Of a stretch of DNA of 64,000 nucleotides, positions 33,485-42,864 are shown in pieces. The stretch spans positions 61,285 through 125,284 of the forward strand of contig CM020618.1 of NCBI GenBank assembly GCA_009829735.1. Reading direction: 5' to 3'. The translations under genes were made by a program, and so were the position numbers. The number at the start of each line of letters is the position of its first letter. Positions within the stretch are counted from its first letter, which is position 1. The stretch comes from Pyropia yezoensis (lineage: Eukaryota; Rhodophyta; Bangiophyceae; Bangiales; Bangiaceae). The notes below the pieces were generated by a model. It searched no databases. It had not been told where the DNA came from and saw only the letters and a list, made by a program, of their open reading frames with translations.

Positions 33485-33953
33485 TGTGGCAGTATTGACC
33501 CCCAGGTAGGGGGGCAACACGTGCCATGCAAGGGGCGGCAGGCCACTAGCCTGATCCGTTCCTCCCCCTGCATTTGGGTCCATATTCCCTAAGTTTGGGA
33601 TAGTTAGCTTAGTAGTAAATCCAACTTGGATTTGAGGGTTTTCTGCATTTATCGTCTTGAATTTTCGTGTGGCCCGGTGGGCAGGTGCTGGGGTGGGAGA
33701 TTCTGAGTGGCGAGATTCTGAGTGGACCCTGGGGGGATAAGGGGAGGGACAGCGGGGCTTGGCCCTGCGTCCCCGTCCCGACCAAGAAACTGTTGGACCA
33801 CACACCATCCTCTTGTTTGTCCGTGGGGGGTTTGCCCCACAACAGGGACAGAGTGTGTGCGACTTGCACTTCTTCCGGTTCCCCCGACACGGGAGGCAGC
33901 CCTAGCACACCGCCCCAACTTGGGTGCCGTGTGTGCTAGTGGTTTTTGCCACA
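33485..33953 (+). repeat. Element B 5' LTR
   Basis: 469 bp, TGTGGCA...TGCCACA. Contains the palindrome AAATCCAA-C-TTGGATTT (33617-33633). No clear TATA box or polyadenylation signal was found by eye. Confidence 0.95.
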
Positions 33954-33955
33954 TT

Positions 33956-33972
33956 TGGTGGAGCAGCAGGGG
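33956..33972 (+). promoter_or_regulatory. Element B primer-binding site
   Basis: TGGTGGAGCAGCAGGGG, two bases after the LTR. The implied tRNA 3' end has CCA, discriminator A, acceptor strand CTGCTCC and C61. I cannot assign the amino acid. Confidence 0.82.
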
Positions 33973-33975
33973 ACA

Positions 33976-34005
33976 GAGGTAAACTTTACCTCCGGGTGCA
34001 CCCGG
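33976..34005 (+). promoter_or_regulatory. Palindromic leader, possible dimerisation/packaging signal
   Basis: GAGGTAAA-C-TTTACCTC (33976-33992) is followed without space by the perfect 14-bp palindrome CCGGGTGCACCCGG (33992-34005). Both are kept in the leaders of D and E and, reversed, in A. Self-complementary leaders between primer site and gag are where retroviral RNAs dimerise; the role here is inferred from position. Confidence 0.45.
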
Positions 34006-34072
34006 GTGTAGGGGGCCCTCTGTCTCAGAGGAACAGTGGTCTTGGACCGTGTCATACGGATCGTCAGCCAAC

Positions 34073-36019
34073 ATGGCTAGCTCGGACCCCCCGTCGTCCG
34101 GGGAGTACACGGGTGACGCACGTACTTCAGTGCCTTTGAATACTGGTGAGACACAGGTGGGTTTACCTGGGGTCGCAGAGGGACTAGAGGTCCCTCAAGC
34201 CAGCAGGACTGGAAGTACGGGCGGGCAACAGGCCACCCCGACTCAGTCGGGAGTTCACTCGGGTGACACTTCTGATGTGGGTGGGCCGAAGTCTGGCCAC
34301 CGTGTGGTATACTCAACGGGAACGTCCCAAGGGGTGAGGACTGTCCCCGCGGGTTCCACTCGGGTTGGAGCCAACTTTGGCTTGGAGTCGTCGCCAACTA
34401 GGCTTTCGGAGGACGGTGGACCTCCGTTGGTCGGCGATGGGCTCGCGCCCATGCCCCCGGTTGAGACCCCTGAGGAACGTGGTTACCCCTCAGGTGGACT
34501 CCCGGAGGCGGACCGAGACTCAACTGGAGTCGTCAATCCACTCCTCGCGGAAACTGTCCGTCGGGAGGCGACCAATGTGTTGCGGCAGACTTTGCCGGAC
34601 CTGGTGGTCACGATGACGAATACTATTCTGAATCAGATTGTGGCGAGTTTGCCAGATGGCCTTAATGTCCAAACCGGATTGGGGCTTTCGAGCCCGCAGG
34701 CGCAGGGGGAATCCCCCCTTACGCCTATCTCTGGTCGCCCCGAACTGGGGGCGACACCTGTGACTCCCAACGAGGGAGCCACACCATACTCGGTGGGGCG
34801 TACGCCCTTCACGGGGGAGTTCCCCCCGGAAACGCCGGCGGCTACACCAAGCGCGCCGCGCCGGACTACAGGCACTGAGAGTGAACTTACCCCAGTGCCA
34901 CAGCGGCTGTTCCCTCAACGTGAGGTGCCGCCCAAGATCCAGGTAGCCAACCCGGTCTACCAGAGGATCTTTGACTGTGAGACCTACGCCCTCCACAACA
35001 AGTCGGTGGCGTATGGTCCTGACCAGGCCCGAGCCATGGGCCGTGCCAAGAAGAATGCACTTCATTCTTTTGGGCACAAAGCGGAGTGGGACGGAACTTC
35101 CCCCCTCCGTGTCTTTGAGTTCCTACGTCGTTTCACAAAAGCCTGTGACGACAATGCCATAAGTGAAGGCATGGCTTTTTACATGCTACAGGAGTTTACG
35201 AAGGGCGACCTACGGACAGAACTTATGTCCGTCATGCCCAGCTCCTCAAGTGGAGGCGCTGGGGAGGTGACGTCCTATTTGGAGCTCGTCAACTGGTTGT
35301 TGAGAGCCATGGTTGATGAGGCAGCGTTGGCTTCTCAAGTCGAGGAGTTTACGCAAGCCCATCAGGAAGAGGCGGAGGACGAGTTGTCCTTTGCGGAGCG
35401 AGTCCGTAAGCTCAACAATCTTTGTGGGTTTCTTCATCCACAAGCTGTGGTGAAGAGTCGGTTTGTGGAGGGACTCCATCGGTCAGTCCGGATGGAGACC
35501 CGGGAGCATAACACTGCCCGGGCGACCCTGGCCGAGTTGGCCAGGTTCGCCTATCGCAGAGGCGAGGCCTACCGCAAGTTGCGGGAGGAACAACGCCAGG
35601 AGCGTCAGGCCGAGTTGGCCAAGGAACGGGAGGAGGCGCGCCAGGCCAGAGAGTTGAGAGAGGCACGCCGAATCCGCAAGGAGAGGGTGGTAGCTGCCGT
35701 GGGAACTTCCCAGTGTATCCCTTCGTCTTCCCCAGTTGGGAAGACCCCTCCCGGAACAGACCATCGGTGTTGGAACTGCAACTCCGATGGACACTGGGCA
35801 TATGATTGCCCCAAGTTGAGTAAACGCATCCAACAACTTGTTAGGAATGCGAGTAAAAAGTCGGCTACGAACGAAGTACGTTCACGCCGCGAGGGTGGGT
35901 CTCGACCGGTCGTTGCGGTCGCCACACCCTCGGCGGAGGAGGCGGACACGTCGTCCTCGGACTCGTCGTCTTCCTCCCCGCCCTCAGATTCGGACGCCAA
36001 GTCGGCGGGAAACGAATGA
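34073..36019 (+). CDS. gag: Element B gag
   Basis: 648 codons from ATG 34073; the frame is open upstream to 34049 but without an ATG. Long Pro/Gly/Thr/Ser-rich N-terminal region (to about residue 270), a capsid-like helical region with Phe-Glu-Phe-Leu-Arg-Arg-Phe-Thr-Lys-Ala-Cys (about 350-360), an Arg/Glu/Gln-rich coiled-coil-like stretch (about 500-545), one CCHC zinc knuckle (35767-35808), and an acidic Ser-rich tail. Intact in B; one indel in A and a nonsense codon in D and E. It forms the particle in the cytoplasm and binds element RNA. Confidence 0.92.
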   Translation: MASSDPPSSGEYTGDARTSVPLNTGETQVGLPGVAEGLEVPQASRTGSTGGQQATPTQSGVHSGDTSDVGGPKSGHRVVYSTGTSQGVRTVPAGSTRVGANFGLESSPTRLSEDGGPPLVGDGLAPMPPVETPEERGYPSGGLPEADRDSTGVVNPLLAETVRREATNVLRQTLPDLVVTMTNTILNQIVASLPDGLNVQTGLGLSSPQAQGESPLTPISGRPELGATPVTPNEGATPYSVGRTPFTGEFPPETPAATPSAPRRTTGTESELTPVPQRLFPQREVPPKIQVANPVYQRIFDCETYALHNKSVAYGPDQARAMGRAKKNALHSFGHKAEWDGTSPLRVFEFLRRFTKACDDNAISEGMAFYMLQEFTKGDLRTELMSVMPSSSSGGAGEVTSYLELVNWLLRAMVDEAALASQVEEFTQAHQEEAEDELSFAERVRKLNNLCGFLHPQAVVKSRFVEGLHRSVRMETREHNTARATLAELARFAYRRGEAYRKLREEQRQERQAELAKEREEARQARELREARRIRKERVVAAVGTSQCIPSSSPVGKTPPGTDHRCWNCNSDGHWAYDCPKLSKRIQQLVRNASKKSATNEVRSRREGGSRPVVAVATPSAEEADTSSSDSSSSSPPSDSDAKSAGNE

Positions 36020-36052
36020 CCGTTGGGGCTGGTCGTCCGAAGCTCACAACGG
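36007..36052 (+). promoter_or_regulatory. Element B gag-pol -1 frameshift cassette
   Basis: Slippery heptamer GGGAAAC (36007-36013) in the right phase (G-GGA-AAC), 6-nt spacer holding the gag TGA, then a hairpin: CCGTTG 36020-36025 pairs with CAACGG 36047-36052, extended by GGGCT 36026-36030 pairing with AGCTC 36041-36045 (one G-U), one bulged A and a 10-nt loop. In A, D and E the inner arm is GAGCT, which replaces the G-U with A-U and keeps the pairing. Pol is exactly in the -1 frame. Confidence 0.72.
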
Positions 36053-39000
36053 CAGCCTCGGCCAAGTGGGCCAGGAGGACGAACCAACCGTGCCGGATAC
36101 TGCGGCGACCTAAGGGAGTCCGCCCACCTCGGGTAGGACTCCCCAAGAACGTAAACCCACGTCGGGTCATCGCGGTGCTGACGGGTGAGAACTTCCAGGT
36201 GGCTGGACGGGTGCAACTTTCCCCCGGCTGTGCATGCTGTACCCGTATCGTACTTGATACCGGGTCAGGAGCCTCCTTGATACGCAAGTCGCTATTACCA
36301 AAGGAGGTGAAGCTCCAACGCTGGAGGTCCAAAGCTGACCATATGATTGACATCAATGGTGGGGTACTTCCCATCGTTGGTGCCGTGACCCTACCAACTA
36401 GGTTGGGGACCCATGAGGTCGACGTGACCTATGGCGTAGTTGAGAGTATATCGGTACCCCTGCTTCTGGGTACCCCTTATGTTGTTACACAAGTGCCTTT
36501 GATTTGTGGCCCTGAGTACTGGGTCAAGTTGATGAATGGGGAGACTATCCCCATCCTTGGTAAGGGAAAGTCTGTGGCTCCTGTGACAGTCTCACAGTCG
36601 AAGCCTGTTTGTTCGGTGAGGGAAGGGTTTACTGCTACCCTGCGTTTAGCCCGCAAAGTCACGTTGCCCCCCAACTCGGTGGCGCACGTTGATGTTGTAA
36701 CTGATTTTACGGGGAACGGGTTGGTGCACCCTCACCCCCGTCTTGCTCGCAAGCACCAAGTGCATGTTGCCCTTGGCACGATGGACTCCAAAGCCGGAGT
36801 CCCGTGGAGGATCCAGGTGATGAACCTGAGCCCGACGCCCAAGTACTTCAAGTCGGGAGCCAAGTTCGGCTATATCGACCAACACGAGGGACCGGTAGTA
36901 GCGGTCACCCTCAACGCGGGCGCAAGTAGCGACCCGAAGTCCGGAAAGGAGAAGCATCAAGCCAAGTCGGCCGCCTCTCCTCGACCCCATGTGAACATGG
37001 AGGGTGTCCCCCCCAGGTTGAGGGTTCAAGTTGAACGCCTCTTGGACCAATATCACAAGTTGTGGGATGGTCAATTGGGACTCATGAGAGCCACCCAACA
37101 CCGGATCGAGTTGAAGCCCGGTGCACCCCCTATACGCCAACAACCGTATAGGGGAGGACCTCGTTCAAGGGCCCTCGTTAAGGAGCAAGTTGCTCGCATG
37201 GAGGCCCTCGATGTGATCGAGGCCAGCAACGCCGAGTGGGCGAGTCCGGTGGTTATCGTCCCCAAAGTTGATGGGACCCCCCGGTTTTGTATCGACTACC
37301 GTAAGTTCAACGAGAGCACGGTGAAGGACAGTTATCCCCTACCTAGGATGGATGACTGTCTGGACTCTCTGGGGGAGGCAAACGTGTTCTCTACCCTGGA
37401 CTGTAACGCGGGGTACTGGCAAATTACCATTGCCCCGGAGGACAGGCATAAAACTACCTTTACCTGTCACTGTGGTACCTACCAGTGCAAGCGTCTACCG
37501 TTTGGTCTGTAACGCGCCGGCAACTTTCCAGCGCGCTATGGACATGATTCTGGCCGGAGTACGGTGGCAGATCTGTCTTGTGTACCTAGACGATATCAAT
37601 GGGTTCTCCCGAAGTCCGGAGGAACACATTGGCCATCTTGGCCAGGTGTTCAAGCTACTTGCTGACGCCGGTGTGTCACTGAAGGCGAGTAAGTGCCACC
37701 TCTTTACTCAAGAGGTGGAGTACTTGGGACATGTTGTCCATCCGGGGCGTCTCAATGTTAACGAGAAGAACTTGAGGGCCATTCGTAAGGCTCAGTACCC
37801 CCGGACCCAGACCCAGATGAGGAGCTTCCTCGGGATGTGTAACGTGTACCGACGTTTCACCAAGGGCTTCGCCAAGGTGGCGAAGCCGTTGAATGAGCTA
37901 GTGAGCTCAACGCTACCGAAGAACCTGCCTCCCCCAAGTCGGGTGGAGCAGGAATCCTTTGAGACTCTTCGGGACCTTCTGCTGAAGCCCCCCATCTTGG
38001 CTATTCCCAGGTTGGGAGGCCACTACATCCTGGATGTGGACGCTAGCTACGACCAACTTGGTTGTGTGTTGCTTCAGCAGCAGCCGGACAAGGAGTACTT
38101 GCCGGTAGGATACTTTAGTAAGGGGCTGAACTCGGCCGAGAAGAACTACGGAGTCACCGAGTTGGAAGGACTCGCAGTGGTGTGGGCGGTGACGTCACTT
38201 CGTCACTACCTGGAGGGTGAGAAGTTCCTCATCCGCTGTGACCACCGCGCGTTGCAGTTCATCTTTAAGACGGACTGTACGAACACTCGTCTCAACCGGT
38301 GGAGGGTGCGACTGACACCCTTCAACTTTGACATTGAATACCGACCTGGCAGGCAACATGCCCTTGCCGACGGCCTCTCTCGGGTACCTACCGAGGGGCT
38401 GGGCACTAACCCAGTCGATGAGGACATCCCCATCGTGGGGGTAGTCACGCGCTCGGGTCAGGCGTTGAACCCCGAGGCGCCAGGGAACAAGAAGTACTTG
38501 CCCCTGTCCCTGGACGAGGTGGTGAAGGCCCAGGCCGAGGATCCCTTCTGCAAGTCGCAGAGGGATATACTGGATACAGTGGTAGAGACGCGTTTCTTTC
38601 TGGGAGACGATGGCCTCCTCATGAGGAGGGGGGTATTCCAGGGGACCGAACAACTTGTCGTCCCCGCATCCCTCAAGGACAGTATCCTTGAGAGGGAGCA
38701 CAACGCTCCCACGGGTGGACACCTGGGGTCTAGTAAACTGTACCAGACCCTGAGGACCAGGTACTACTGGCCGTCCATGGTGGTGGACATCTACAGTTGG
38801 GTGGCTGCCTGCACAAGTTGTGCACAGAATCGTCTGATGGAACGGCGGCCTACTACGGCTATGCTATTGTTCCCGGCCAAGGAGCCCTTCGCCGCGTTGG
38901 CGATGGACATCCTTAGGCCACTGCCCGTGACCGAGGAGGGCAACCAGTACCTCCTGGTCATCTGTGACCGCTTCACGAAACTTACGCGAGCGATCCCACT

Positions 39001-39997
39001 GGCAGAGATCACGGCCATGTCGGTCGTGTCAGCCTTCCTAGATCACTGGGTTGCCGCGTATGGCATCCCAGATAGTAAACTATCGGACAATGGACCGCAA
39101 TTTGCGTCTGTACTGTTTCAGGGAGTGCTGGATATGTTGGGGGTTGAGGCAAACTATGCCACCCCCTACCACCCACAAACTAATGGGCAGGTGGAGCGCT
39201 TCAACAAAACTATTGTTAGGCAGCTGCGCCACTATGTGAGTGAGCACGTGAAGACGTGGGACCAATATATTTCTATCCTTACTACTGCCTACAATTCGCA
39301 GGTTCACTCATCTACCGGGGAAGTACCCCTCGCTTTTGTGACCCCCCGTCGCGTGCGGTCTATTGCCGTGCGGCGGTCGCTCCCAACTAGGGAGGATGGT
39401 GGCAGTACGCCTACTCCTACTGAGAGTGAGGCGGAGTTCGCCGCTAGGCTTGAAAACCTCATCCCTAAAGTCAGGGCTGAGATGGACAAAGCACAAAAGC
39501 GCTACAAGCGTACCTTTGACAAAAAGGTGCGCAATGCTAAACATGTCCCCGAGCAGGGTGACTGGGTGCTGGTACACTCGCACACCCCAACTGGGGGTAA
39601 GCTGGTATTCCAGACGAAGGGACCGTACCAGGTCCTTCGTACTGATGGGCGGCGCTTCACCATCGAAAGTGACGATGGGGTCCGCACAGTGAACGGACAG
39701 GACGTGGTCAAAGTTGCACCACCGCCTGCAGGCGACCCAGCTTGGGCGCGTGCGTTGAAATCGTGGCGCCTCCCCTCACTGCCTGCGGCCAAACAGGGCC
39801 CACAGGAGTACGTGTTCGATAAGTTCATCGACCACGGATGGGATGAAGACACTGAACGCCTCATGTTGAGGGTGCGTTGGTTTGGCTACAAAGCCAAGGA
39901 TGATACGTGGGAGTATGTGGAGGACCTTCCCGCTGAGAAGGTCCGGGCGTACTGTGCCCGGAATGAGATAGACCCTAACAGCCCTCCCTCAACGTGA
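36016..39997 (+). pseudogene. pol: Element B pol (protease-RT-RNase H-integrase-chromodomain), one frameshift
   Basis: Made by -1 frameshift from gag; an ATG also overlaps the gag stop. Domains: aspartic protease with Asp-Thr-Gly-Ser (36256-36267); RT, catalytic Tyr-Leu-Asp-Asp 37583-37594; RNase H (about 38030-38330); integrase His-His-Cys-Cys (38699-38822) and DDE core (Asp about 38905, Asp about 39086, Glu about 39193); Gly-Pro-Tyr module (about 39618); C-terminal chromodomain (about 39808-39970), which in chromoviruses reads histone marks and steers integration. A GT present in D and E is missing at about 37509, which creates a stop in the RT. After YLDD, Ile-Asn-Gly-Phe replaces Ile-Ile-Val-Phe of D. 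Confidence 0.92.
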
Positions 39998-40108
39998 GGG
40001 AAGGCCGAGCAACAGTGCCAAGAGAGTGCTTCAAGTCGAAGTGGTACGCAGAGTGGCTTTTAACTACAGCCCTAACCCTCACACTCTCACAACAAAGGCA
40101 GCTGCCAA

Positions 40109-42052
40109 CTAGGCACGCATGCTAGACTCTCCCACTCCACGGCCCTCGCCCTCACGTGGAGGCGAGCGGCGAGACCCACGCCGATAACGGTCTCCACTTG
40201 TTGGAGGGGGCGGCGGCTCCAAGTCGGAACCGTCGCGCCCCTCACGGTCGCGCAAGTGGCGCCGACCGTGGCCACTCTTCTGCCTGGTCTTGCGCGCAAG
40301 TTTACGACGCAGACGCTGGATAGACTCCGTCTCCGACGGGGTAGAGGACTCCGACACGGAGTAAGACAACTCGTCTTCCGATACGGAAGGAGAGCGCCGC
40401 GAGTGTCGGCGACGACGGCGAGGAGGCGAGTATGCCCGGCTCGCGCGACGATTGCCACGCCCAAGTGGGGCTGGTTGGGGCATAATAGCCCCAATGCGAG
40501 CCAACTCGGCTGTCATAAACTCCGCCACCGACTCGCAACTCGCGGTCGCCACTGCAGTACGAACGCGCTCCTCAAGTTGAGGAGTCTCGGAACTCTGTAG
40601 GGTTGCGGTCGACGCGGCCAACCAGGAAATGGTGCGCACCAACGTGGTGATCATCATCTCTGAGGTTAGAGGCGTGGGCGGCAACACCAACTTGGGGTAT
40701 ACCGTCAGGAGGGTGGCCCCCAAGTTGGGGGACACCGGGGTGGAAGACTCCACGGCCACGCTGATCGGGATGTTCCCGTGAGGTTGGAAAGGAACAGGAG
40801 GAAGCGGAGGGGCCCGCCGAGGTGGCGGTACCCGGGTGTAACTGCGACCCCGACTTGGGGCCCCCGCAGTGGGTTGAGTCATATGGTCATCATAGGACGG
40901 CACGGCCATAACTATGGGCTTGTCCGGGGGTGGCGCAGTGTGGCGATCCACCCCCGGGGCATACGGGTAGTCCCCGATGCCCAACCCCTCTCGTAGGACC
41001 ACACGGCCGTCGTGAAGTTCACGAGCGACCCACACGAACTGGCGAAGTGCGCCATCGTCCTTGGGCCCACGAGTGGGGCGGCGCAACTTGTGCTCAATGC
41101 TCTCCCACTCGATAAACTTATGGAGCCGGAGCATCTCCTCAAGTAGAGTGAGATGTCCTGATGAGCACCCCTCAGCAACTAGCTGAGGGGTGAGCTGTTC
41201 CAAACCTTGGAGGAGCCGGAGGGGGAGATGCCAGAGCATCCCCCGCCGCTGAACACAGGACACCCAGGTCGACATGACCTCGAGGAGCCACTGGGTGGCC
41301 AACATGGCGCACACCAGGTGATCAGGGGCAGCCGTCAACATGACGGAGCCGAAGTGGTCAAGCAACCGTGGCAACAACGCCGGGAACCCGTAGGGGACCT
41401 CAACTTGAGGCCACCACTCGGGCTTCTTCGGATAGTACTGCTCCTTACTGGCAGCAGACTGTTGAGGAAACTCAAGTTGAGCCGAGGTCACCAAGTAGGG
41501 ACCTCGCCGGAAGTCTTTCTCCATCCGCACATCAAAGTGATGAGTGTGCGGATCGGCCTCGTGGACGTACGGTGGGCGAGTTGCCACAGCGTCCCACGTG
41601 AAGGTCGGCAAGTCGCCGGGACCCGGGATAGTTCCCCCGCGGTCCACCATGGCCTTGGCACGCTGAACGTCCTCAACCTCCTCATCGTCCAGGAAGGCAA
41701 ACTGGTCCGTCCTGAAGCCGGCAGGGAACCCGACCCTACGGGGATACTTCTCCCGTAGGCGGTCCCATACCCGGCCCATCGCTGCGCCAAGTCGGCCACA
41801 GCGAAGAACAGTCAGCCCCTCCTCATGGAGAGGCCAAGCGGGGTAAAACCACCGCCCCAAGGCCTCACGCGGGACAACTTGTACCGCCTCCGGGGGAGAC
41901 CCCGCCGTCAACCCAAAGCCGGGTGACGCGGGAGTCCCGTCCCCCGGAGCGATCGCGGAGCCCCCGCCGGAAGTCCCGGCGGGTGCTGCCCCGTAGGAGG
42001 TGTCCTCCATGCGCTCGTCAAGAGAGTCCGTCTCCACTCCCGGAGTCGCCAT
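40109..42052 (-). CDS. Element B antisense ORF
   Basis: 647 codons from ATG 42052 (GCC before ATG, G after) to TAG 40109, antisense to the element and convergent with pol, with 111 bp between the stops. The frame is open upstream to 42223 without an ATG. The first third is Pro/Gly-rich; a folded core (about residues 90-330) carries Trp-Phe-Tyr-Pro, Gly-Pro-Gly-x-Leu, Pro-Pro-Tyr-Val, Tyr-Tyr-Pro-Lys and Val-Glu-Val-Pro-x-Gly-Phe; then a Pro-rich linker and an Arg/Ser-rich tail of alternating Arg-Ser and acidic runs. The same motifs occur in family F. Intact in B and D though pol is damaged in both. Probably an RNA- or chromatin-associated accessory protein, expressed from a promoter near or in the 3' LTR; both points are inference. 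Confidence 0.75.
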   Translation of the reverse strand: MATPGVETDSLDERMEDTSYGAAPAGTSGGGSAIAPGDGTPASPGFGLTAGSPPEAVQVVPREALGRWFYPAWPLHEEGLTVLRCGRLGAAMGRVWDRLREKYPRRVGFPAGFRTDQFAFLDDEEVEDVQRAKAMVDRGGTIPGPGDLPTFTWDAVATRPPYVHEADPHTHHFDVRMEKDFRRGPYLVTSAQLEFPQQSAASKEQYYPKKPEWWPQVEVPYGFPALLPRLLDHFGSVMLTAAPDHLVCAMLATQWLLEVMSTWVSCVQRRGMLWHLPLRLLQGLEQLTPQLVAEGCSSGHLTLLEEMLRLHKFIEWESIEHKLRRPTRGPKDDGALRQFVWVARELHDGRVVLREGLGIGDYPYAPGVDRHTAPPPDKPIVMAVPSYDDHMTQPTAGAPSRGRSYTRVPPPRRAPPLPPVPFQPHGNIPISVAVESSTPVSPNLGATLLTVYPKLVLPPTPLTSEMMITTLVRTISWLAASTATLQSSETPQLEERVRTAVATASCESVAEFMTAELARIGAIMPQPAPLGRGNRRASRAYSPPRRRRRHSRRSPSVSEDELSYSVSESSTPSETESIQRLRRKLARKTRQKSGHGRRHLRDREGRDGSDLEPPPPPTSGDRYRRGSRRSPPREGEGRGVGESSMRA

Positions 42053-42377
42053 GGCTCTCCCCAAGTTGGTGAGAGATGCTCTGGCTATCGCAGCACGAGA
42101 CCCGCCTCGAGCTGAGGGGGACTCGGATCGTGGGTATACGGGTGGCCTCCCCAGCGTGGGGCGGCCCAGTGGAAGGTGAAGGGGAGGTGGTGGTGATGGT
42201 GAAGTGTGAACTGAGGAGAGCAAGCTGCCGAGTGGGCAAGCTTGAGGAGAGGGGCGGTCAACGTGACCGCCTCCACATCCGTGTTACGTACTCGATGGGG
42301 GACAGCAAGTCGCGCCTCCAACGCCGAGACGTGCGTTTACGCACCCCCTCACAGGGCCGACCGGGTCGGTCGGAACT

Positions 42378-42390
42378 GAGGAGAGGGGAG
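42378..42390 (+). promoter_or_regulatory. Element B polypurine tract
   Basis: GAGGAGAGGGGAG, 13 purines ending at the 3' LTR start, the expected primer for plus-strand synthesis. Conserved before the LTRs at 50322 and 59232. Confidence 0.88.
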
Positions 42391-42859
42391 TGTGGCAGTA
42401 TTGACCCCCAGGTAGGGGGGCAACACGTGCCATGCAAGGGGCGGCAGGCCACTAGCCTGATCCGTTCCTCCCCCTGCATTTGGGTCCATATTCCCTAAGT
42501 TTGGGATAGTTAGCTTAGTAGTAAATCCAACTTGGATTTGAGGGTTTTCTGCATTTATCGTCTTGAATTTTCGTGTGGCCCGGTGGGCAGGTGCTGGGGT
42601 GGGAGATTCTGAGTGGCGAGATTCTGAATGGACCCTGGGGGGATAAGGGGAGGGACAGCGGGGCTTGGCCCTGCGTCCCCGTCCCGACCAAGAAACTGTT
42701 GGACCACACACCATCCTCTTGTTTGTCCGTGGGGGGTTTGCCCCACAACAGGGACAGAGTGTGTGCGACTTGCACTTCTTCCGGTTCCCCCGACACGGGA
42801 GGCAGCCCTAGCACACCGCCCTAACTTGGGTGCCGTGTGTGCTGGTGGTTTTTGCCACA
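42391..42859 (+). repeat. Element B 3' LTR
   Basis: 469 bp; differs from the 5' LTR at three positions that I can see, all transitions. Followed by the GCACG target-site copy. Confidence 0.95.
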
Positions 42860-42864
42860 GCACG
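42860..42864 (+). repeat. Target-site duplication of element B, right copy
   Basis: GCACG, matching 33480-33484. Confidence 0.9.

Larger units (their letters stand above)
33485..42859 (+). mobile_element. Element B: complete family B Ty3/gypsy chromovirus
   Basis: 9,375 bp with two 469-bp LTRs, 5-bp target-site duplication, primer-binding site, gag, pol with C-terminal chromodomain, an antisense ORF and a polypurine tract. I count three substitutions between the two LTRs (0.6%), so it inserted fairly recently. Pol carries a 2-bp deletion, so it is probably not autonomous as assembled. It inserted next to F1, 6 bp from that element's LTR. Confidence 0.95.

Noticed and set aside
36016-36019. 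ATGA overlap of gag stop and pol ATG as a stop-and-restart signal
   Set aside because: F1 lacks an ATG at this point yet keeps GGGAAAC in phase with pol in the -1 frame, so frameshifting is the simpler shared explanation. Restart in family B cannot be fully excluded.
36020-36057. H-type pseudoknot using CAGCC after the stem and GGCTG in the loop
   Set aside because: It would leave no bases in the loop that must cross stem 1, and it competes with the longer hairpin, which is supported by a compensating change.
37580-37610. Asn-Gly after YLDD in element B as a new RT variant
   Set aside because: D and E have the usual Ile-Val. B also has a nearby 2-bp deletion, so this looks like decay of a non-functional copy.
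40109-42223. Envelope-like gene in the antisense position
   Set aside because: No signal peptide, transmembrane segment or Cys pattern; it is Pro-rich with an Arg/Ser-rich tail and on the opposite strand.
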